Shown here one piece after another: positions 8,471 to 21,321 of a stretch of DNA of 64,000 bases. Positions within the stretch are counted from its first letter, which is position 1, and every line of letters begins with the position of its first letter. Source of the stretch: Microbacterium sp. 70-16 (GTDB lineage: Bacteria > Actinomycetota > Actinomycetes > Actinomycetales > Microbacteriaceae); assembly GCF_001898315.1 (NCBI RefSeq), contig NZ_MKTQ01000016.1, forward strand, positions 1-64,000, given 5' to 3'. A program made the translations under genes and the position numbers. A model generated the notes under the pieces. That model was not told where the DNA came from and did no database searches. It saw only the letters and a program-made list of their open reading frames with translations.

Positions 8471-9772
8471 TCAGCTGACGAACAGGCCCGCGAGGGTCTT
8501 CTTGCCGCGGCGCAGCACCGACACTCCCCCGGGCAGCGTGCCGCTCACGACGGCGCTCTCGTCTTCGACCTTCGCGCCGTCGAGCGAGACACCGCCCTGT
8601 GCGATCGCGCGCCGCGCTTCGCCGAGGCTGGTGACCAGGCCTGTGTCGACGAGCGCCTGCGCGACCGAGGTGCCGGCGGCGAGGGTCGCGTTCGGCAGCT
8701 CCTCGAGGGCACTGCGCAGCGTCTCGGCGTCGAGCGCGGCCAGATCTCCCTGACCGAACAGCGCGTCGGATGCCGCGATCACGGCCTCCGTCGCCGCCGT
8801 GCCGTGCACGAACGTCGTGACCTCAAGCGCGAGGCGCTTCTGCGCGGCGCGGCGGAACGGCTCGCTCTCGACGAGCGCCTCGTACTGCTCGATCTCGGCG
8901 CGCGTGAGGAACGTGAAGATCTTCAGGCGCGCGATGACGTCGGCATCCGCCGTCGCGAGCCAGAACTGGTACATCCGGTAGGGGCTGCACATCGCGGCAT
9001 CCAGCCAGATCGCGTTGCCCTCACTCTTGCCGAACTTCGTGCCGTCGGTGTTGGTGATCAGGGGTGTGCCGATCGCGTGGGCGCTCACGCCCTCGACGCG
9101 GTGGATGAGGTCGGTGCCGCTCGTGAGGTTGCCCCACTGATCGCTGCCGCCGGTCTGCAGCACGCAGTCGTACTGCCGGTAGAGCTCGAGGAAGTCCATG
9201 CCCTGCAGGATCTGGTAGCTGAACTCGGTGTAGCTGATGCCCGCTTCGGAGTTCAGGCGCGCGCTGACGGCATCCTTCTTCAGCATCGTGCCGACGCGGT
9301 AGTGCTTGCCGATCTCGCGCAGGAAGTCGATCGCGCTCATCGGCGCCGTCCAGTCGAGGTTGTTGACCATGCGCGCGGCGTTGTCGCCCTCGAAGCTCAG
9401 GAAGCGCTCGACTTGGGCGCGGAGGTACCCGACCCACTCGGCGACGGTGTCCTTCGTGTTGAGCGTGCGCTCGGCCGTCGGCCGCGGATCGCCGATGAGG
9501 CCCGTCGAGCCGCCGACGAGGCCGAGCGGCTTGTGGCCCGCGAGCTGCAGACGGCGCAGCAGCAGCAGCTGCACGAGGTTGCCCAGGTGCAGGCTCGGCG
9601 CGGTCGGGTCGAAGCCGCAGTAATACGTGATCGGGTCGCCGGACAGGAGCTCACGCAGAGCCTCTTGGTCGGTGGACACGTGCACCAGGCCTCGCCAGAC
9701 GATCTCGTCCCACACGTTCTCGAACGTCGGGTCGTTGGCGGGCGCGAGGGCGCTCACGACGGTTTCAGACAC
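8471..9772 (-). CDS. tyrS: Tyrosyl-tRNA synthetase
   Basis: A 433-residue class I aminoacyl-tRNA synthetase that charges tRNA-Tyr in the cytoplasm. The HIGH-type motif is HLGN (62-65), tyrosine-pocket signatures YCGFDPTAPSLH and SYQILQGMDF, QTGGSDQWGN, and the KMSKS-type motif KFGKS (about 243-247). The C-terminal part (VSLDGAKVEDES) is the S4-like RNA-binding domain. The frame is open to 9838, but GTG 9772 is preceded by a TACCCT -10-like hexamer 7 nt away, suggesting a leaderless message, and gives the usual family length. No T-box-like leader is visible. Confidence 0.95.
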   Translation of the reverse strand: MSETVVSALAPANDPTFENVWDEIVWRGLVHVSTDQEALRELLSGDPITYYCGFDPTAPSLHLGNLVQLLLLRRLQLAGHKPLGLVGGSTGLIGDPRPTAERTLNTKDTVAEWVGYLRAQVERFLSFEGDNAARMVNNLDWTAPMSAIDFLREIGKHYRVGTMLKKDAVSARLNSEAGISYTEFSYQILQGMDFLELYRQYDCVLQTGGSDQWGNLTSGTDLIHRVEGVSAHAIGTPLITNTDGTKFGKSEGNAIWLDAAMCSPYRMYQFWLATADADVIARLKIFTFLTRAEIEQYEALVESEPFRRAAQKRLALEVTTFVHGTAATEAVIAASDALFGQGDLAALDAETLRSALEELPNATLAAGTSVAQALVDTGLVTSLGEARRAIAQGGVSLDGAKVEDESAVVSGTLPGGVSVLRRGKKTLAGLFVS

Positions 9773-9917
9773 GCGCTCCAGGGTATCAGCGGGGGTTGGC
9801 GGGGCGCGCGGGGCGACGAAGGTGCAGTGGGATGCCACGGCGGGTGCCGCGGGCGGGGTGTTGCCGCGGGCGGTGTCGCCGCGGGTGGGCGTCGGGGGCG
9901 CGTGTCAGACTGACCGC

Positions 9918-10505
9918 ATGTGGCTCGAGCTGGATCTTCCCGCGGCGGTGCTGTCGACCTTCCTGTTCCTCGCACTGTGCGCGGCGCTCGCCCTCGTGAC
10001 GGTGTCGCTCGGTCGTCCCAGTGCGGTGCTGCTGGGCTGCGCCGTGGGCCTCGTGGTGCTGAGCGTCATCATCGTGGCGGTGCTGCCCATCACGATCCCG
10101 CCCCTGATGGGGGCGATCCTGGCGCTGCTCGCCGTCGCGCTCGCTACGGTCGGCGGCAACCCAATCGTGCGGTGGGTGCTGCGCGCCGCCGACGGCGGCA
10201 AGACGCCGGAGGGCCCGCGCGGAGGCATCCTCGTCGAGCTCATGGCCGCTCCCCCGGCTCCGCCGCGCGAAGAGGAGATCCTGCGCGGGGGCACGACGAT
10301 CGGCTATCTCGAGCGGCTCGCGGCGGCCCTCGCGATCGTCGTCGGGTTTCCCGCGGCGATCGCCGTCATCGTCGCACTGAAGGGCGTCGGCCGGTTCACC
10401 GAGCTCGCGACGCCGGCCGCCCGCGAGCGGTTCATCGTCGGCACGCTCGCGAGCCTGCTGTGGGCATCCGCCGTCGCCGGGATCATCCCCCTCGCGATGT
10501 GGTGA
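9918..10505 (+). CDS. Membrane protein of unknown function
   Basis: A 195-residue protein with two or three hydrophobic segments in the first 95 residues, a polar stretch (about 95-130), then GTTIGYLERLAAALAIVVGF and IAVIVALKGVGRFTEL, then a final membrane segment. The GYLER...KGVGRF pattern recurs in several families of small membrane proteins but I cannot name one with confidence. ATG 9918 sits 6 nt after a CAGACT -10-like hexamer (9906-9911); the longer frame from 9627 overlaps tyrS antisense. It converges on the SatD gene with a 20-bp gap, and the pairing may or may not be meaningful. Confidence 0.65.
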   Translation: MWLELDLPAAVLSTFLFLALCAALALVTVSLGRPSAVLLGCAVGLVVLSVIIVAVLPITIPPLMGAILALLAVALATVGGNPIVRWVLRAADGGKTPEGPRGGILVELMAAPPAPPREEEILRGGTTIGYLERLAAALAIVVGFPAAIAVIVALKGVGRFTELATPAARERFIVGTLASLLWASAVAGIIPLAMW

Positions 10506-10525
10506 CCGTCGCCGCGCGCTGATCG

Positions 10526-11158
10526 TCAGCTGCGGCCGCCGAGCTGAGCGAGTCCTTCCGCCAGCGCACTGAAACCGGCCGAGGCGAGCGCCTGCGACAC
10601 GGCCGACTGGCTGATCTGCTCGTCGTCGGCGAGCTCACCCTGCGTGCGACCGAGCAGCCTGCCGTAGGCGAGTCGGCGGGTGCGCGCAGGCATCCGGCCG
10701 ATGAGCTGATCGCGTGCGAGCAGATACGCATTGGCGTAGCCGACCTCGACACCGCCGTGCCCTTCCGCGGCAACGATCCACGTGCGGGCTGCTGGCACGG
10801 CACGCGATTGCTTGTCGTGGACGAGTTCGATCGCCTCGCGCGCAGCCCACCAGGCCGGCCCCTCGGCAAGATCGCCTACACGCGAGGGCACCGTCGTCAT
10901 CTGCCCGACGCCGATGCCGTAACGGCAGTCGATTCCGTCCGGCAGCGCGAGCCGCAGCAGCAGCAGGGATGCCATCGCCGCCGAGGCATCCGGGTACGTG
11001 CCTTGCAGTTCATCGCCGAGCACGGGCTGCAACGGCCTGGTCGCGAGGGGCCGATCGTGCTCGACGCGCAGAATCGCCTCGTCGAGGGCGCGCTGAGCCG
11101 CCGCCCGGTCGGGCAGCGTGCGAGATCCCACGATGTCTGCGATGACGGCAACGTCCAT
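10526..11158 (-). CDS. SatD-family protein with C-terminal helix-turn-helix
   Basis: A 210-residue protein of the SatD family, first named in the acid-tolerance sat operon of Streptococcus mutans; biochemical role is unknown. Visible: VAVIADIVGSRTLPDR at the N terminus, PVLGDELQG, GIGVGQM and GPAWWAAREAI, all family blocks, then a C-terminal segment (about 175-205, DEQISQSAVSQALASAGF) that reads as a helix-turn-helix. ATG 11158 is 6 nt downstream of an excellent -10, TATGAT (11165-11170), implying a leaderless message. A 23-bp AT-rich inverted repeat abuts that -10, so the protein may regulate itself. It follows argH on the same strand. Confidence 0.8.
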   Translation of the reverse strand: MDVAVIADIVGSRTLPDRAAAQRALDEAILRVEHDRPLATRPLQPVLGDELQGTYPDASAAMASLLLLRLALPDGIDCRYGIGVGQMTTVPSRVGDLAEGPAWWAAREAIELVHDKQSRAVPAARTWIVAAEGHGGVEVGYANAYLLARDQLIGRMPARTRRLAYGRLLGRTQGELADDEQISQSAVSQALASAGFSALAEGLAQLGGRS

Positions 11159-11172
11159 CGCATCATCATATA

Positions 11173-11195
11173 GCTTATTTTCTCAAAAAATAAGC
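11173..11195. promoter_or_regulatory. AT-rich palindrome at the SatD-family promoter (candidate operator)
   Basis: Perfect 9-bp arms GCTTATTTT / AAAATAAGC with a 5-nt centre, directly upstream of the TATGAT -10 (11165-11170) of the SatD gene. A second short palindrome, GCTGATATCAGC (11201-11212), overlaps the argH stop. In a region of very high GC, this patch of A and T is conspicuous. Binding by the gene's own helix-turn-helix domain is an inference. Confidence 0.6.
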
Positions 11196-11207
11196 CCTTA
11201 GCTGATA

Positions 11208-12647
<1,440 letters not shown>

Positions 12648-12659
12648 CTACCGAGCGCC

Positions 12660-12694
12660 GGGGGTGGGGCTGGGTGGGTGGGTGGGTGGCGGGG
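12660..12694 (+). repeat. G-rich tract with quadruplex potential upstream of argH
   Basis: Seven runs of 3-5 G (12660-64, 66-69, 72-74, 76-78, 80-82, 84-86, 91-94) separated by 1-4 nt, far denser than a minimal four-run quadruplex motif. It covers the -20 to -50 region of the argH promoter; the G strand is the template strand for argH. Confidence 0.6.
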
Positions 12695-12724
12695 TGCGGG
12701 TGTTCGCGCGGGGTGGTGGGCGTT

Positions 12725-12779
12725 CATCCGTCCCGATGTGCGGCTGCGCGAGGCATCCAGCGGCATGTCGGGACGGATG
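12725..12779. repeat. 55-bp palindromic element, copy 1
   Basis: Starts CATCCGTCCCGA and ends TCGGGACGGATG, perfect 12-bp inverted ends. The inner part (TGCGGCTG ... CAGCGGCA) pairs with one mismatch, so nearly the whole element can fold into one hairpin. First of four copies left of the DUF559-like gene. Confidence 0.85.
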
Positions 12780-12809
12780 GCGTCGGCCAGCACAACACCG
12801 CGACGCGCT

Positions 12810-12864
12810 CATCCGTCCCGAAGTGCGGCTCGGCGTGGCATCCGGCGGCACATCGGGACGGATG
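12810..12864. repeat. 55-bp palindromic element, copy 2
   Basis: Same length and ends as copy 1 (CATCCGTCCCGA / ATCGGGACGGATG). Its flanks, CCGCGACGCGCT before and ACGCGCGCGACGCG after, are also found at copy 4, so a larger unit was duplicated. Confidence 0.85.
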
Positions 12865-12913
12865 ACGCGCGCGACGCGGCCGCCTCCCGCTCGCGCACCC
12901 GCTCGTCTCCGCT

Positions 12914-12968
12914 CATCCGTCCCGTTGTGCGGCTGCGGTGCGCGCCAACCGACAGATCGGGACGGATG
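12914..12968. repeat. 55-bp palindromic element, copy 3
   Basis: CATCCGTCCCGT ... ATCGGGACGGATG, 55 bp; the interior has drifted more (GCGCGCCAACCGACAG). Confidence 0.8.
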
Positions 12969-12997
12969 ACGCGGCGGGCGCGAAACCGCGACGCGCT

Positions 12998-13052
12998 CAT
13001 CCGTCCGGTTGTGCGGCTCGGCGTGGCATCCAGCGACAAGTCGGGACGGATG
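12998..13052. repeat. 55-bp palindromic element, copy 4
   Basis: CATCCGTCCGGT ... GTCGGGACGGATG, 55 bp. One arm base differs from copy 1. Last copy before the DUF559-like gene, which starts 115 bp further on; the sequence between holds no gene. Confidence 0.8.
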
Positions 13053-13167
13053 ACGCGCGCGACGCGCGCGACGCATCGCCTCCTCCACAATCGCAAGATC
13101 TCGAAAACTGTCCACGGATGCGCGCTTTCGCCCACCACGCGCGCCTCACAACCGTGACCGTTGAGGG

Positions 13168-14184
13168 ATGCCTCCGACACCAGCCCCACTCCCGTCTCGG
13201 CTCCCCGACGCCTTCACCGTCGCCGACGCGCTGGCTGCCGGCGCGCCCCCGGGCAGGCTTCGCGCCCGCGATCTCGAGATTCCGTTCCGCGGCGTGAGAC
13301 GGCGACGGAGATCGCGGGATGCCAGGACGGAGTTCGCACCCGATCTGTCCCCCGGCGCGCAGGAAGCGCAGCAGCTCCTGTGCGAGATCATGCAGCGCGT
13401 GCGGGACTTCGCGCTGATCCTGCCCGCCGGCGCCTTCTTCAGTCACGCCACGGCCGCCGTCGTATGGGGTCTTCCCCTCCCGCTGCGGATCCTGCGGCAG
13501 GTCGCCCGCGCGCTCGATGTCGCCGTGACGGATGCCCGACGAGGTTCGAAAGCGGCGGGGATCGCCGGTCATCAGCTGCGCAGCGCGATGACGCAGACGC
13601 GCGTGCGCGACGGCATCCCCGTCACCAGTCCCGCGACGACGTGGGCACTCCTGGGTCCGCTGCTCAGCGTCGACGAGTTGATCGAGGTCGGCGACGCCGT
13701 CGTGCACATTCCGCGCCGTTACGGCATGCAGCGCGGGACACCCGCGGACGCCCTCGCGACGATCACGCAGCTCATCGCCGCGACAGAGGCAGGGCGGCGA
13801 GCCGGAGCTAAGAAGCTCCGCGCCGCGCTGCAGGACATCCGCGTGGGTTCGGCATCGCCGGGCGAGACGCGCCTGCGGCTCGCCCTCGTGCGTGCCGGTC
13901 TGCCCGAGCCGGAGCTCGACGTCGACGTGTACGCGGCCGACGGCACGCCGATCGGTTTCACCGAGCTGGGCTACCCGCGCTGGCGCGTGCTCATCGAGTA
14001 CGAGGGCGACCATCACCGGGTCGACCGGAGCCAGTGGAATCGCGACATCGAGAAGCACGCCGCGTGCGTTGATGCCGATTGGGACCCCGTGCGGGTGACG
14101 TTGCAGACCCTCGCGGCCGGGGTCGCGGTCGCCCGTGTCCGCGCGGCGCTCGTGCGCGGCGGATGGTCGCCCGACGCGGCGTAG
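13168..14184 (+). CDS. DUF559-like protein with a predicted endonuclease-like C-terminal domain
   Basis: A 338-residue protein. The C-terminal part (about 265-335), with TELGYPRWRVLIEYEGDHHR and a late RVRAALVRGGW, matches the DUF559 / very-short-patch-repair-like fold common in actinobacterial proteins; the acidic residues of ELGYP and IEYEG stand where catalytic residues of PD-(D/E)xK nucleases lie, but activity is unproven. The first 250 residues include FSHATAAVVWGLPL and an LPAGAFFSHAT-type block found in the same protein group. It is the only plus-strand gene in a 10-kb run of minus-strand arg genes, and is bracketed by four palindromic elements on each side. ATG 13168 follows GACCGT by 6 nt. 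Function unknown. Confidence 0.7.
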   Translation: MPPTPAPLPSRLPDAFTVADALAAGAPPGRLRARDLEIPFRGVRRRRRSRDARTEFAPDLSPGAQEAQQLLCEIMQRVRDFALILPAGAFFSHATAAVVWGLPLPLRILRQVARALDVAVTDARRGSKAAGIAGHQLRSAMTQTRVRDGIPVTSPATTWALLGPLLSVDELIEVGDAVVHIPRRYGMQRGTPADALATITQLIAATEAGRRAGAKKLRAALQDIRVGSASPGETRLRLALVRAGLPEPELDVDVYAADGTPIGFTELGYPRWRVLIEYEGDHHRVDRSQWNRDIEKHAACVDADWDPVRVTLQTLAAGVAVARVRAALVRGGWSPDAA

Positions 14185-14225
14185 GCCGGATCCGGTGCGC
14201 CCGCGACGGCACGCCCGGCTGCGTT

Positions 14226-14280
14226 CAGCCGTCCTGATATGCCGCTGCGCGGCACCCCACCCGACAATTCGGGACGGATG
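14226..14280. repeat. 55-bp palindromic element, copy 5
   Basis: Degenerate left end (CAGCCGTCCTGA) but intact right end TTCGGGACGGATG, 55 bp. First copy right of the DUF559-like gene, 41 bp after its stop. Confidence 0.75.
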
Positions 14281-14330
14281 AATGCACCGGGCCCGCGCCG
14301 CACGACCCCGGGCCCGAGCCCCAGGGCGTT

Positions 14331-14385
14331 CATCCGTCCCGATACGCCGCTGCGCGGCATCCCACACAGCAACTCGGGACGGATG
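14331..14385. repeat. 55-bp palindromic element, copy 6
   Basis: CATCCGTCCCGATACGCCGC ... CTCGGGACGGATG, 55 bp. Copies 5 and 6 share GCCGCTGCGCGGCA in the interior, closer to each other than to the left-hand array. Confidence 0.85.
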
Positions 14386-14424
14386 AACGCACCGCGCCTC
14401 GCCGAGCTCACGCCCCGCGGCGCT

Positions 14425-14479
14425 CATCCGTCCCGAAGTGCTGCTGCGCGGCGTGCCACCCGACAGAACGGGACGGACG
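14425..14479. repeat. 55-bp palindromic element, copy 7
   Basis: CATCCGTCCCGAAGTGCTGC ... AACGGGACGGACG, 55 bp; shares CCACCCGACAGAACG with copy 8. Confidence 0.8.
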
Positions 14480-14528
14480 AACACCCCGCAGCGCGGGCGG
14501 CCGCGCCCAGCCGCCGCGTGCCCGCCGC

Positions 14529-14583
14529 CATCCGTCCCGAAGTGCGGCCCGGCGGCACCCCACCCGACAGAACGAGACGGATG
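14529..14583. repeat. 55-bp palindromic element, copy 8
   Basis: CATCCGTCCCGAAGTGCGGC ... AACGAGACGGATG, 55 bp, last copy, 45 bp before the end of the acyltransferase-like gene. The 14185-14627 gap holds these four copies and nothing else recognisable. Confidence 0.8.
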
Positions 14584-14627
14584 AAGCGAAGTCCGCGACC
14601 CCCCCAGCCGTCACAACCACCGCCCCG

Positions 14628-17956
<3,329 letters not shown>

Positions 17957-17964
<8 letters not shown>

Positions 17965-18859
17965 CCGCCACCACCTCTGTTCCGATTCCCTGTTCCGTGA
18001 AGATTTCCACCAGCACCGAATGGGGCTGGCGTCCGTCGATGATCGCCGCTGTGTCGACGCCGCCGTCGACCGCATCCAGGCACGCCTGCATCTTCGGGAT
18101 CATGCCCGACTCGAGGCTCGGCAGCATGGCGCGCAATTCGGATGCCGTCAGGTGTGACACGAGCGAGTCGCGGTTCGGCCAGTCGGCGTACAGCCCCGCG
18201 ACGTCGGTGAGCACGACGAGCTTCGCTGCGCCGAGGGCGACCGCGAGGGCCGCCGCGGCGGCATCCGCGTTGACGTTGAGCGAGTGCCCGGGATTGTCCA
18301 GATCAGGCGCGATCGACGAGACGACGGGGATGCGCCCGGCCTCGAGGTGGTCGAGGACGGCCTGCGGGTCGACCTCGACGACGTCGCCGACGGCGCCGAG
18401 GTCGTGCTCGGTGCCGTCGATCACGATGCCGCGGCGGCGGCCGTGGAACAGCCCGGCATCCTCGCCCGACAGCCCTGCGGCGAACGGGCCGTACGTGTTG
18501 ATCCGGGCGACCAGCTGCGGGTTGACCTGTCCGGTGAGCACCATCCGCACGACGCTCATCGCCTCGGTCGAGGTCACCCGGTACCCGCCCTTGAACTCGC
18601 TCGGGATCGACAGCCGGTCGAGCATCTGCGAGATCTGCGGTCCCCCGCCGTGCACGACGACGGGCTTGACCCCCACGAACCGCAGGTAGGCGATGTCTTG
18701 CGCGAAGGCATCCTGCAGCTCTTCGGAGACCATCGCGTTGCCGCCGTACTTGATGACGATGATCCGATCGCGGAACCGCTGCAGCCAGGGCAGCGACTCG
18801 ATGAGCACGGCGGCCTTCTCGGCGGCCTGCTCGGGCGTGGTCTGCTGGATCGCGGTCAT
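17957..18859 (-). CDS. argB: Acetylglutamate kinase
   Basis: A 300-residue amino-acid kinase that phosphorylates N-acetylglutamate, usually the arginine-inhibited step of this cyclic pathway. Nucleotide-site lysine in IKYGGNAM (K37), substrate loop [10 protein letters not shown] (about 68-77), RINTYGP, and [14 protein letters not shown] are visible. The N-terminal helix (about 1-25) that precedes the fold is of the type that allows arginine-sensitive hexamers. The start overlaps the end of argJ by 4 nt. Confidence 0.95.
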
Positions 18860-20013
18860 GACGAGTACGCGCTGTTCTCGTGGACGTAGTCGTGCGTCAG
18901 GTCGTTCGTGTAGATGGTCGCCGACGCGTCGCCCGCTTTGAGATCGATGAGCACGCTCGTCGCCCGCGGGGTCAGGTCGACCTCTTCGCGGGGCCGGTCA
19001 GGCGCGCCCGCGCTGCACAGCCGCACGCCGTTGAAGCTCACGTCGACCGCGTACGGGTCGAAGGTGGCTTGAGTCGTGCCGATCGCGGCGAGCACGCGAC
19101 CCCAGTTCGGGTCGTTGCCGAAGATCGCGGCCTTGAAGAGGTTGTTGCGCGCGACTGAGCGGCCGACCTCGACGGCATCATCCTCGGTCACCGCACCGAC
19201 CACCTGGATCGCGATGTCGTGGCTGGCCCCCTCGGCATCGGCCTGCAGCTGCACCGCGAGGTTCGTGCAGACCTCGACCAGGGCGGAGCGGAACGCATCG
19301 GGGTCGGGCACGACGCCGGATGCCCCCGAGACGAGCAGCGAGACCTGGTCGTTGGTCGACATGCAGCCGTCGGAGTCGAGTCGGTTGAAGCTGACTCGCG
19401 TCGCGGCGCGCAGATGCGCGTCGGCGGTGGCGGCGTCGAGCACGGCGTCGGTCGTGATGACGACGAGCATCGTGGCAAGGCCGGGGGCGAGCATGCCCGC
19501 GCCCTTCGCCATCGCACCGATCGTCCAGCCGTCGCCCGTGTACGTGCTCGTCTTGCTGACGGTGTCGGTCGTCATGATCGCGCGCGCCGCGTCGTCGCCA
19601 CCGTCGGCGGAGAGCCCGGCGATGGCGGTCTCGGTGCCCGTGAGGACCTTCGCACGGAAGGTCTCGTCGCCCGAGCCGATGAGGCCCGTCGAGCACACGA
19701 GGATGTCGCCGGGGCTGACATCCAGCAACTCGGCGGCCTTCTCGGCGGTCTGGTGCGTCGTCTGGAATCCGAAGCTGCCGGTGAAGCAGTTGGCGCCGCC
19801 CGAGTTCAGCACGATGGCCTCGACCGTGCCGTCGGCGATCGCCTGCTGCGACCACAGGATCGGGTTCGCCTTGGCGCGGTTGCTCGTGAACACGGCAGCG
19901 CCGACCTTGAGCGGGCCGCGGTTGACGACGACGGCGACGTCGGGCTTGCCGGTGGACTTGAGCCCGACGGCGACGCCCGCCGCCTCGAACCCCTGGGGTG
20001 CGGTGACGGTCAC
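18856..20013 (-). CDS. argJ: Bifunctional glutamate N-acetyltransferase / amino-acid acetyltransferase
   Basis: A 385-residue ArgJ. It moves the acetyl group from acetylornithine to glutamate, which makes the pathway cyclic; members of this family may also make acetylglutamate from acetyl-CoA. The self-cleavage site lies in AIMTTDT at about residues 145-150 (between the two Thr), [11 protein letters not shown] and [12 protein letters not shown] are typical. GTG 20013 overlaps the argC stop (GTGA); the upstream open frame to 20739 is antisense-like overlap with argC and is rejected. Confidence 0.95.
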   Translation of the reverse strand: MTVTAPQGFEAAGVAVGLKSTGKPDVAVVVNRGPLKVGAAVFTSNRAKANPILWSQQAIADGTVEAIVLNSGGANCFTGSFGFQTTHQTAEKAAELLDVSPGDILVCSTGLIGSGDETFRAKVLTGTETAIAGLSADGGDDAARAIMTTDTVSKTSTYTGDGWTIGAMAKGAGMLAPGLATMLVVITTDAVLDAATADAHLRAATRVSFNRLDSDGCMSTNDQVSLLVSGASGVVPDPDAFRSALVEVCTNLAVQLQADAEGASHDIAIQVVGAVTEDDAVEVGRSVARNNLFKAAIFGNDPNWGRVLAAIGTTQATFDPYAVDVSFNGVRLCSAGAPDRPREEVDLTPRATSVLIDLKAGDASATIYTNDLTHDYVHENSAYSS

Positions 20014-21062
20014 GGTGCCACTCCGTTCACGGTCAGGCCCCGATCCTCGGGGAGGCCGAGGGCGATGTTCATCGACTGGATGGCGGCACCCGCGGTGCCC
20101 TTGACGAGGTTGTCGACCGCGGTCACGACCACGACGCGGTTCGCGGCGCGGTCGATCGCGAGGCCCATCAACGCCGTGTTGGCGCCGAGCACGTCGGCCG
20201 TCCGCGGGAAGTGCCCCTCCGGCAGCAGCTGCACGAAGGTCTCGTCGGCGTAGGCCTGCGCCCAGGCATCCCTGATCTGCACATCGGTGACGCCGGGCGC
20301 GATCGGCGCGGTCGAGGTCGCGAGGATGCCCCGCGCCATCGGCACGATCACCGGAGTGAACGAGATCCGCACGTCGGTCGGGTCTGCGCCCGCTGCGGCG
20401 AGCGCCTGCGCGATCTCGGGGATGTGCCGGTGCGTGCCGCCGACGGCGTACGGGTTGGCGCTGCCGAGGATCTCGGATGCCAGCAGGTTGGTCTTCAGAC
20501 TCTTGCCGGCACCCGACGGGCCGACCGCAAGGACGCTCACGATGTCGCCGGGGTCGATGACGCCCGCGGCGACGCCGGGCGCGAGGCTCAGCGAGACGGT
20601 CGACGCGTTGCAGCCGGGTGCGGCGATGCGCGTCGCGCCGACGAGGTTCTGCCGCTGCTTCTGACCGGGTGCGACAGGCAGTTCGGGCACGCCGTACGCC
20701 CACGGTTCGTGGAAGTCGCCGCCGTAGAACGCGTCCCACGCATCCCGCGAGGTGAGCCGGTGGTCGGCGCCCGCGTCGATGACGAGCGGGACGTCACCCA
20801 GGGCATCCGTGTACTGGCCCGACTGCCCGTGCGGGAGGGCCAGGAACACGATGTCGTGGCCGGCGAGGATCTCGGGCGTCGTGTCCTGCAGAGTCAGGTG
20901 CGCCAGCGACCGCAGGTGCGGCTGATGGTCGATCAGCGGCTGACCCGCGTTGGCGTGCGCCGTCACGGTGCGGATCTCGATGTCGGGGTGGGCGGCGAGC
21001 AGGCGCAGGATCTCGCCACCCGCATAGCCGGAAGCGCCGGAAACGGCGACCGAAGAGGTCAT
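20010..21062 (-). CDS. argC: N-acetyl-gamma-glutamyl-phosphate reductase
   Basis: A 350-residue NADPH-dependent reductase making N-acetylglutamate semialdehyde. The nucleotide-binding GASGYAGGE lies at about 9-17 and the catalytic cysteine in AAPGCNAS at about 149; [11 protein letters not shown] and GPSGAGKS are family blocks. It is the first gene of argC-J-B-D-F. AAGG lies 7 nt before the ATG. Unlike most genes nearby it has a 190-nt leader carrying an Arg-rich 27-codon frame with its own promoter (separate entries). Confidence 0.96.
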   Translation of the reverse strand: MTSSVAVSGASGYAGGEILRLLAAHPDIEIRTVTAHANAGQPLIDHQPHLRSLAHLTLQDTTPEILAGHDIVFLALPHGQSGQYTDALGDVPLVIDAGADHRLTSRDAWDAFYGGDFHEPWAYGVPELPVAPGQKQRQNLVGATRIAAPGCNASTVSLSLAPGVAAGVIDPGDIVSVLAVGPSGAGKSLKTNLLASEILGSANPYAVGGTHRHIPEIAQALAAAGADPTDVRISFTPVIVPMARGILATSTAPIAPGVTDVQIRDAWAQAYADETFVQLLPEGHFPRTADVLGANTALMGLAIDRAANRVVVVTAVDNLVKGTAGAAIQSMNIALGLPEDRGLTVNGVAP

Positions 21063-21171
21063 CTCTCAACCTTATTGTCTGGAAGGAGCCGACCGTCACG
21101 GGGACGGCGGCAGGGACCGGCGACGGCGACTCCGGCGGCTCGACCCGAGGTCGGGGAGCACGCGGGGTCGC
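21063..21171 (-). promoter_or_regulatory. argC leader between the Arg-rich frame and argC (candidate attenuator structures)
   Basis: On the minus strand this 109-nt stretch contains several competing stems: CGACCC pairing with GGGTCG about 18 nt on, an inner CCCGA/TCGGG, then CCGTC/GACGG around CCCGT just before the argC ribosome-binding region. No clear T-run terminator is seen; the last stem lies about 30 nt before the ATG and could act on translation or Rho access. Folding by eye only. Confidence 0.4.
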
Positions 21172-21255
21172 CTAGAGTCGGCGGTCGCCCAGACGGACGA
21201 CGCGTCGGCGCGCGCCGGACACCGTGGAGACGGTGCGAGTGGCGGCCGAGAGCAT
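21172..21255 (-). CDS. Arg-rich 27-residue upstream reading frame (candidate leader peptide)
   Basis: ATG 21255 to TAG 21172 encodes 27 residues, seven of them arginine (positions 7, 16, 17, 18, 21, 25, 26), with three in a row and two just before the end. The ATG lies exactly 6 nt after a TATCGT -10 hexamer (21262-21267), with TTGCGC 18 nt further up, the same layout seen at many other starts in this window; the message would thus begin at the A of the ATG. Position, arginine content and promoter spacing fit a leaderless leader peptide sensing charged tRNA-Arg ahead of argCJBDF. In GC-rich DNA arginine codons (CGN) are common, so chance cannot be excluded. The stop lies 109 nt before argC. 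Confidence 0.5.
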   Translation of the reverse strand: MLSAATRTVSTVSGARRRVVRLGDRRL

Positions 21256-21261
21256 GCGGCG

Positions 21262-21291
21262 ACGATAGCGCGCAGTGCGCGGCGTGCGCAA
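21262..21291 (-). promoter_or_regulatory. Promoter of the argC operon (leaderless start at the Arg-rich frame)
   Basis: Minus strand: TTGCGC (21286-21291), 18-nt spacer, TATCGT (21262-21267); predicted start at or next to 21255. The spacer contains GCGCACTGCGCGC, a short palindrome that could be a regulator site. No clear ARG-box-like TGAATAWWWWTTCA sequence was seen. Confidence 0.6.
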
Positions 21292-21321
21292 ATCCGGCCC
21301 GGCGGGTGACGGGCGGCACTT

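Noticed and set aside
7538..9913. Long plus-strand frame of 791 codons opposite tyrS and DUF4184
   Set aside because: It is the Arg/Asp/Glu-rich complement of two well-recognised genes; such shadow frames are normal in DNA of this GC content. The same holds for 4727-6415, 11226-13157, 22220-24061, 28326-30512, 42832-44979 and 59575-61644.
9918..10505. Assigning the membrane gene next to SatD to DUF3307
   Set aside because: SatD and DUF3307 genes can be neighbours, but the N-terminal pattern of that family is not visible; only a general GYLER...KGVGRF membrane motif is.
12725..14583. CRISPR arrays
   Set aside because: Repeat units of fixed length with 29-50-bp spacers look CRISPR-like at first, but the repeats differ in many positions, are palindromic over their whole length, the spacers are partly repeated themselves, and no cas genes are present.
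18856..20739. 627-residue version of ArgJ
   Set aside because: The first 242 codons overlap argC and have no homology; GTG 20013 gives the standard length and a coupled start.
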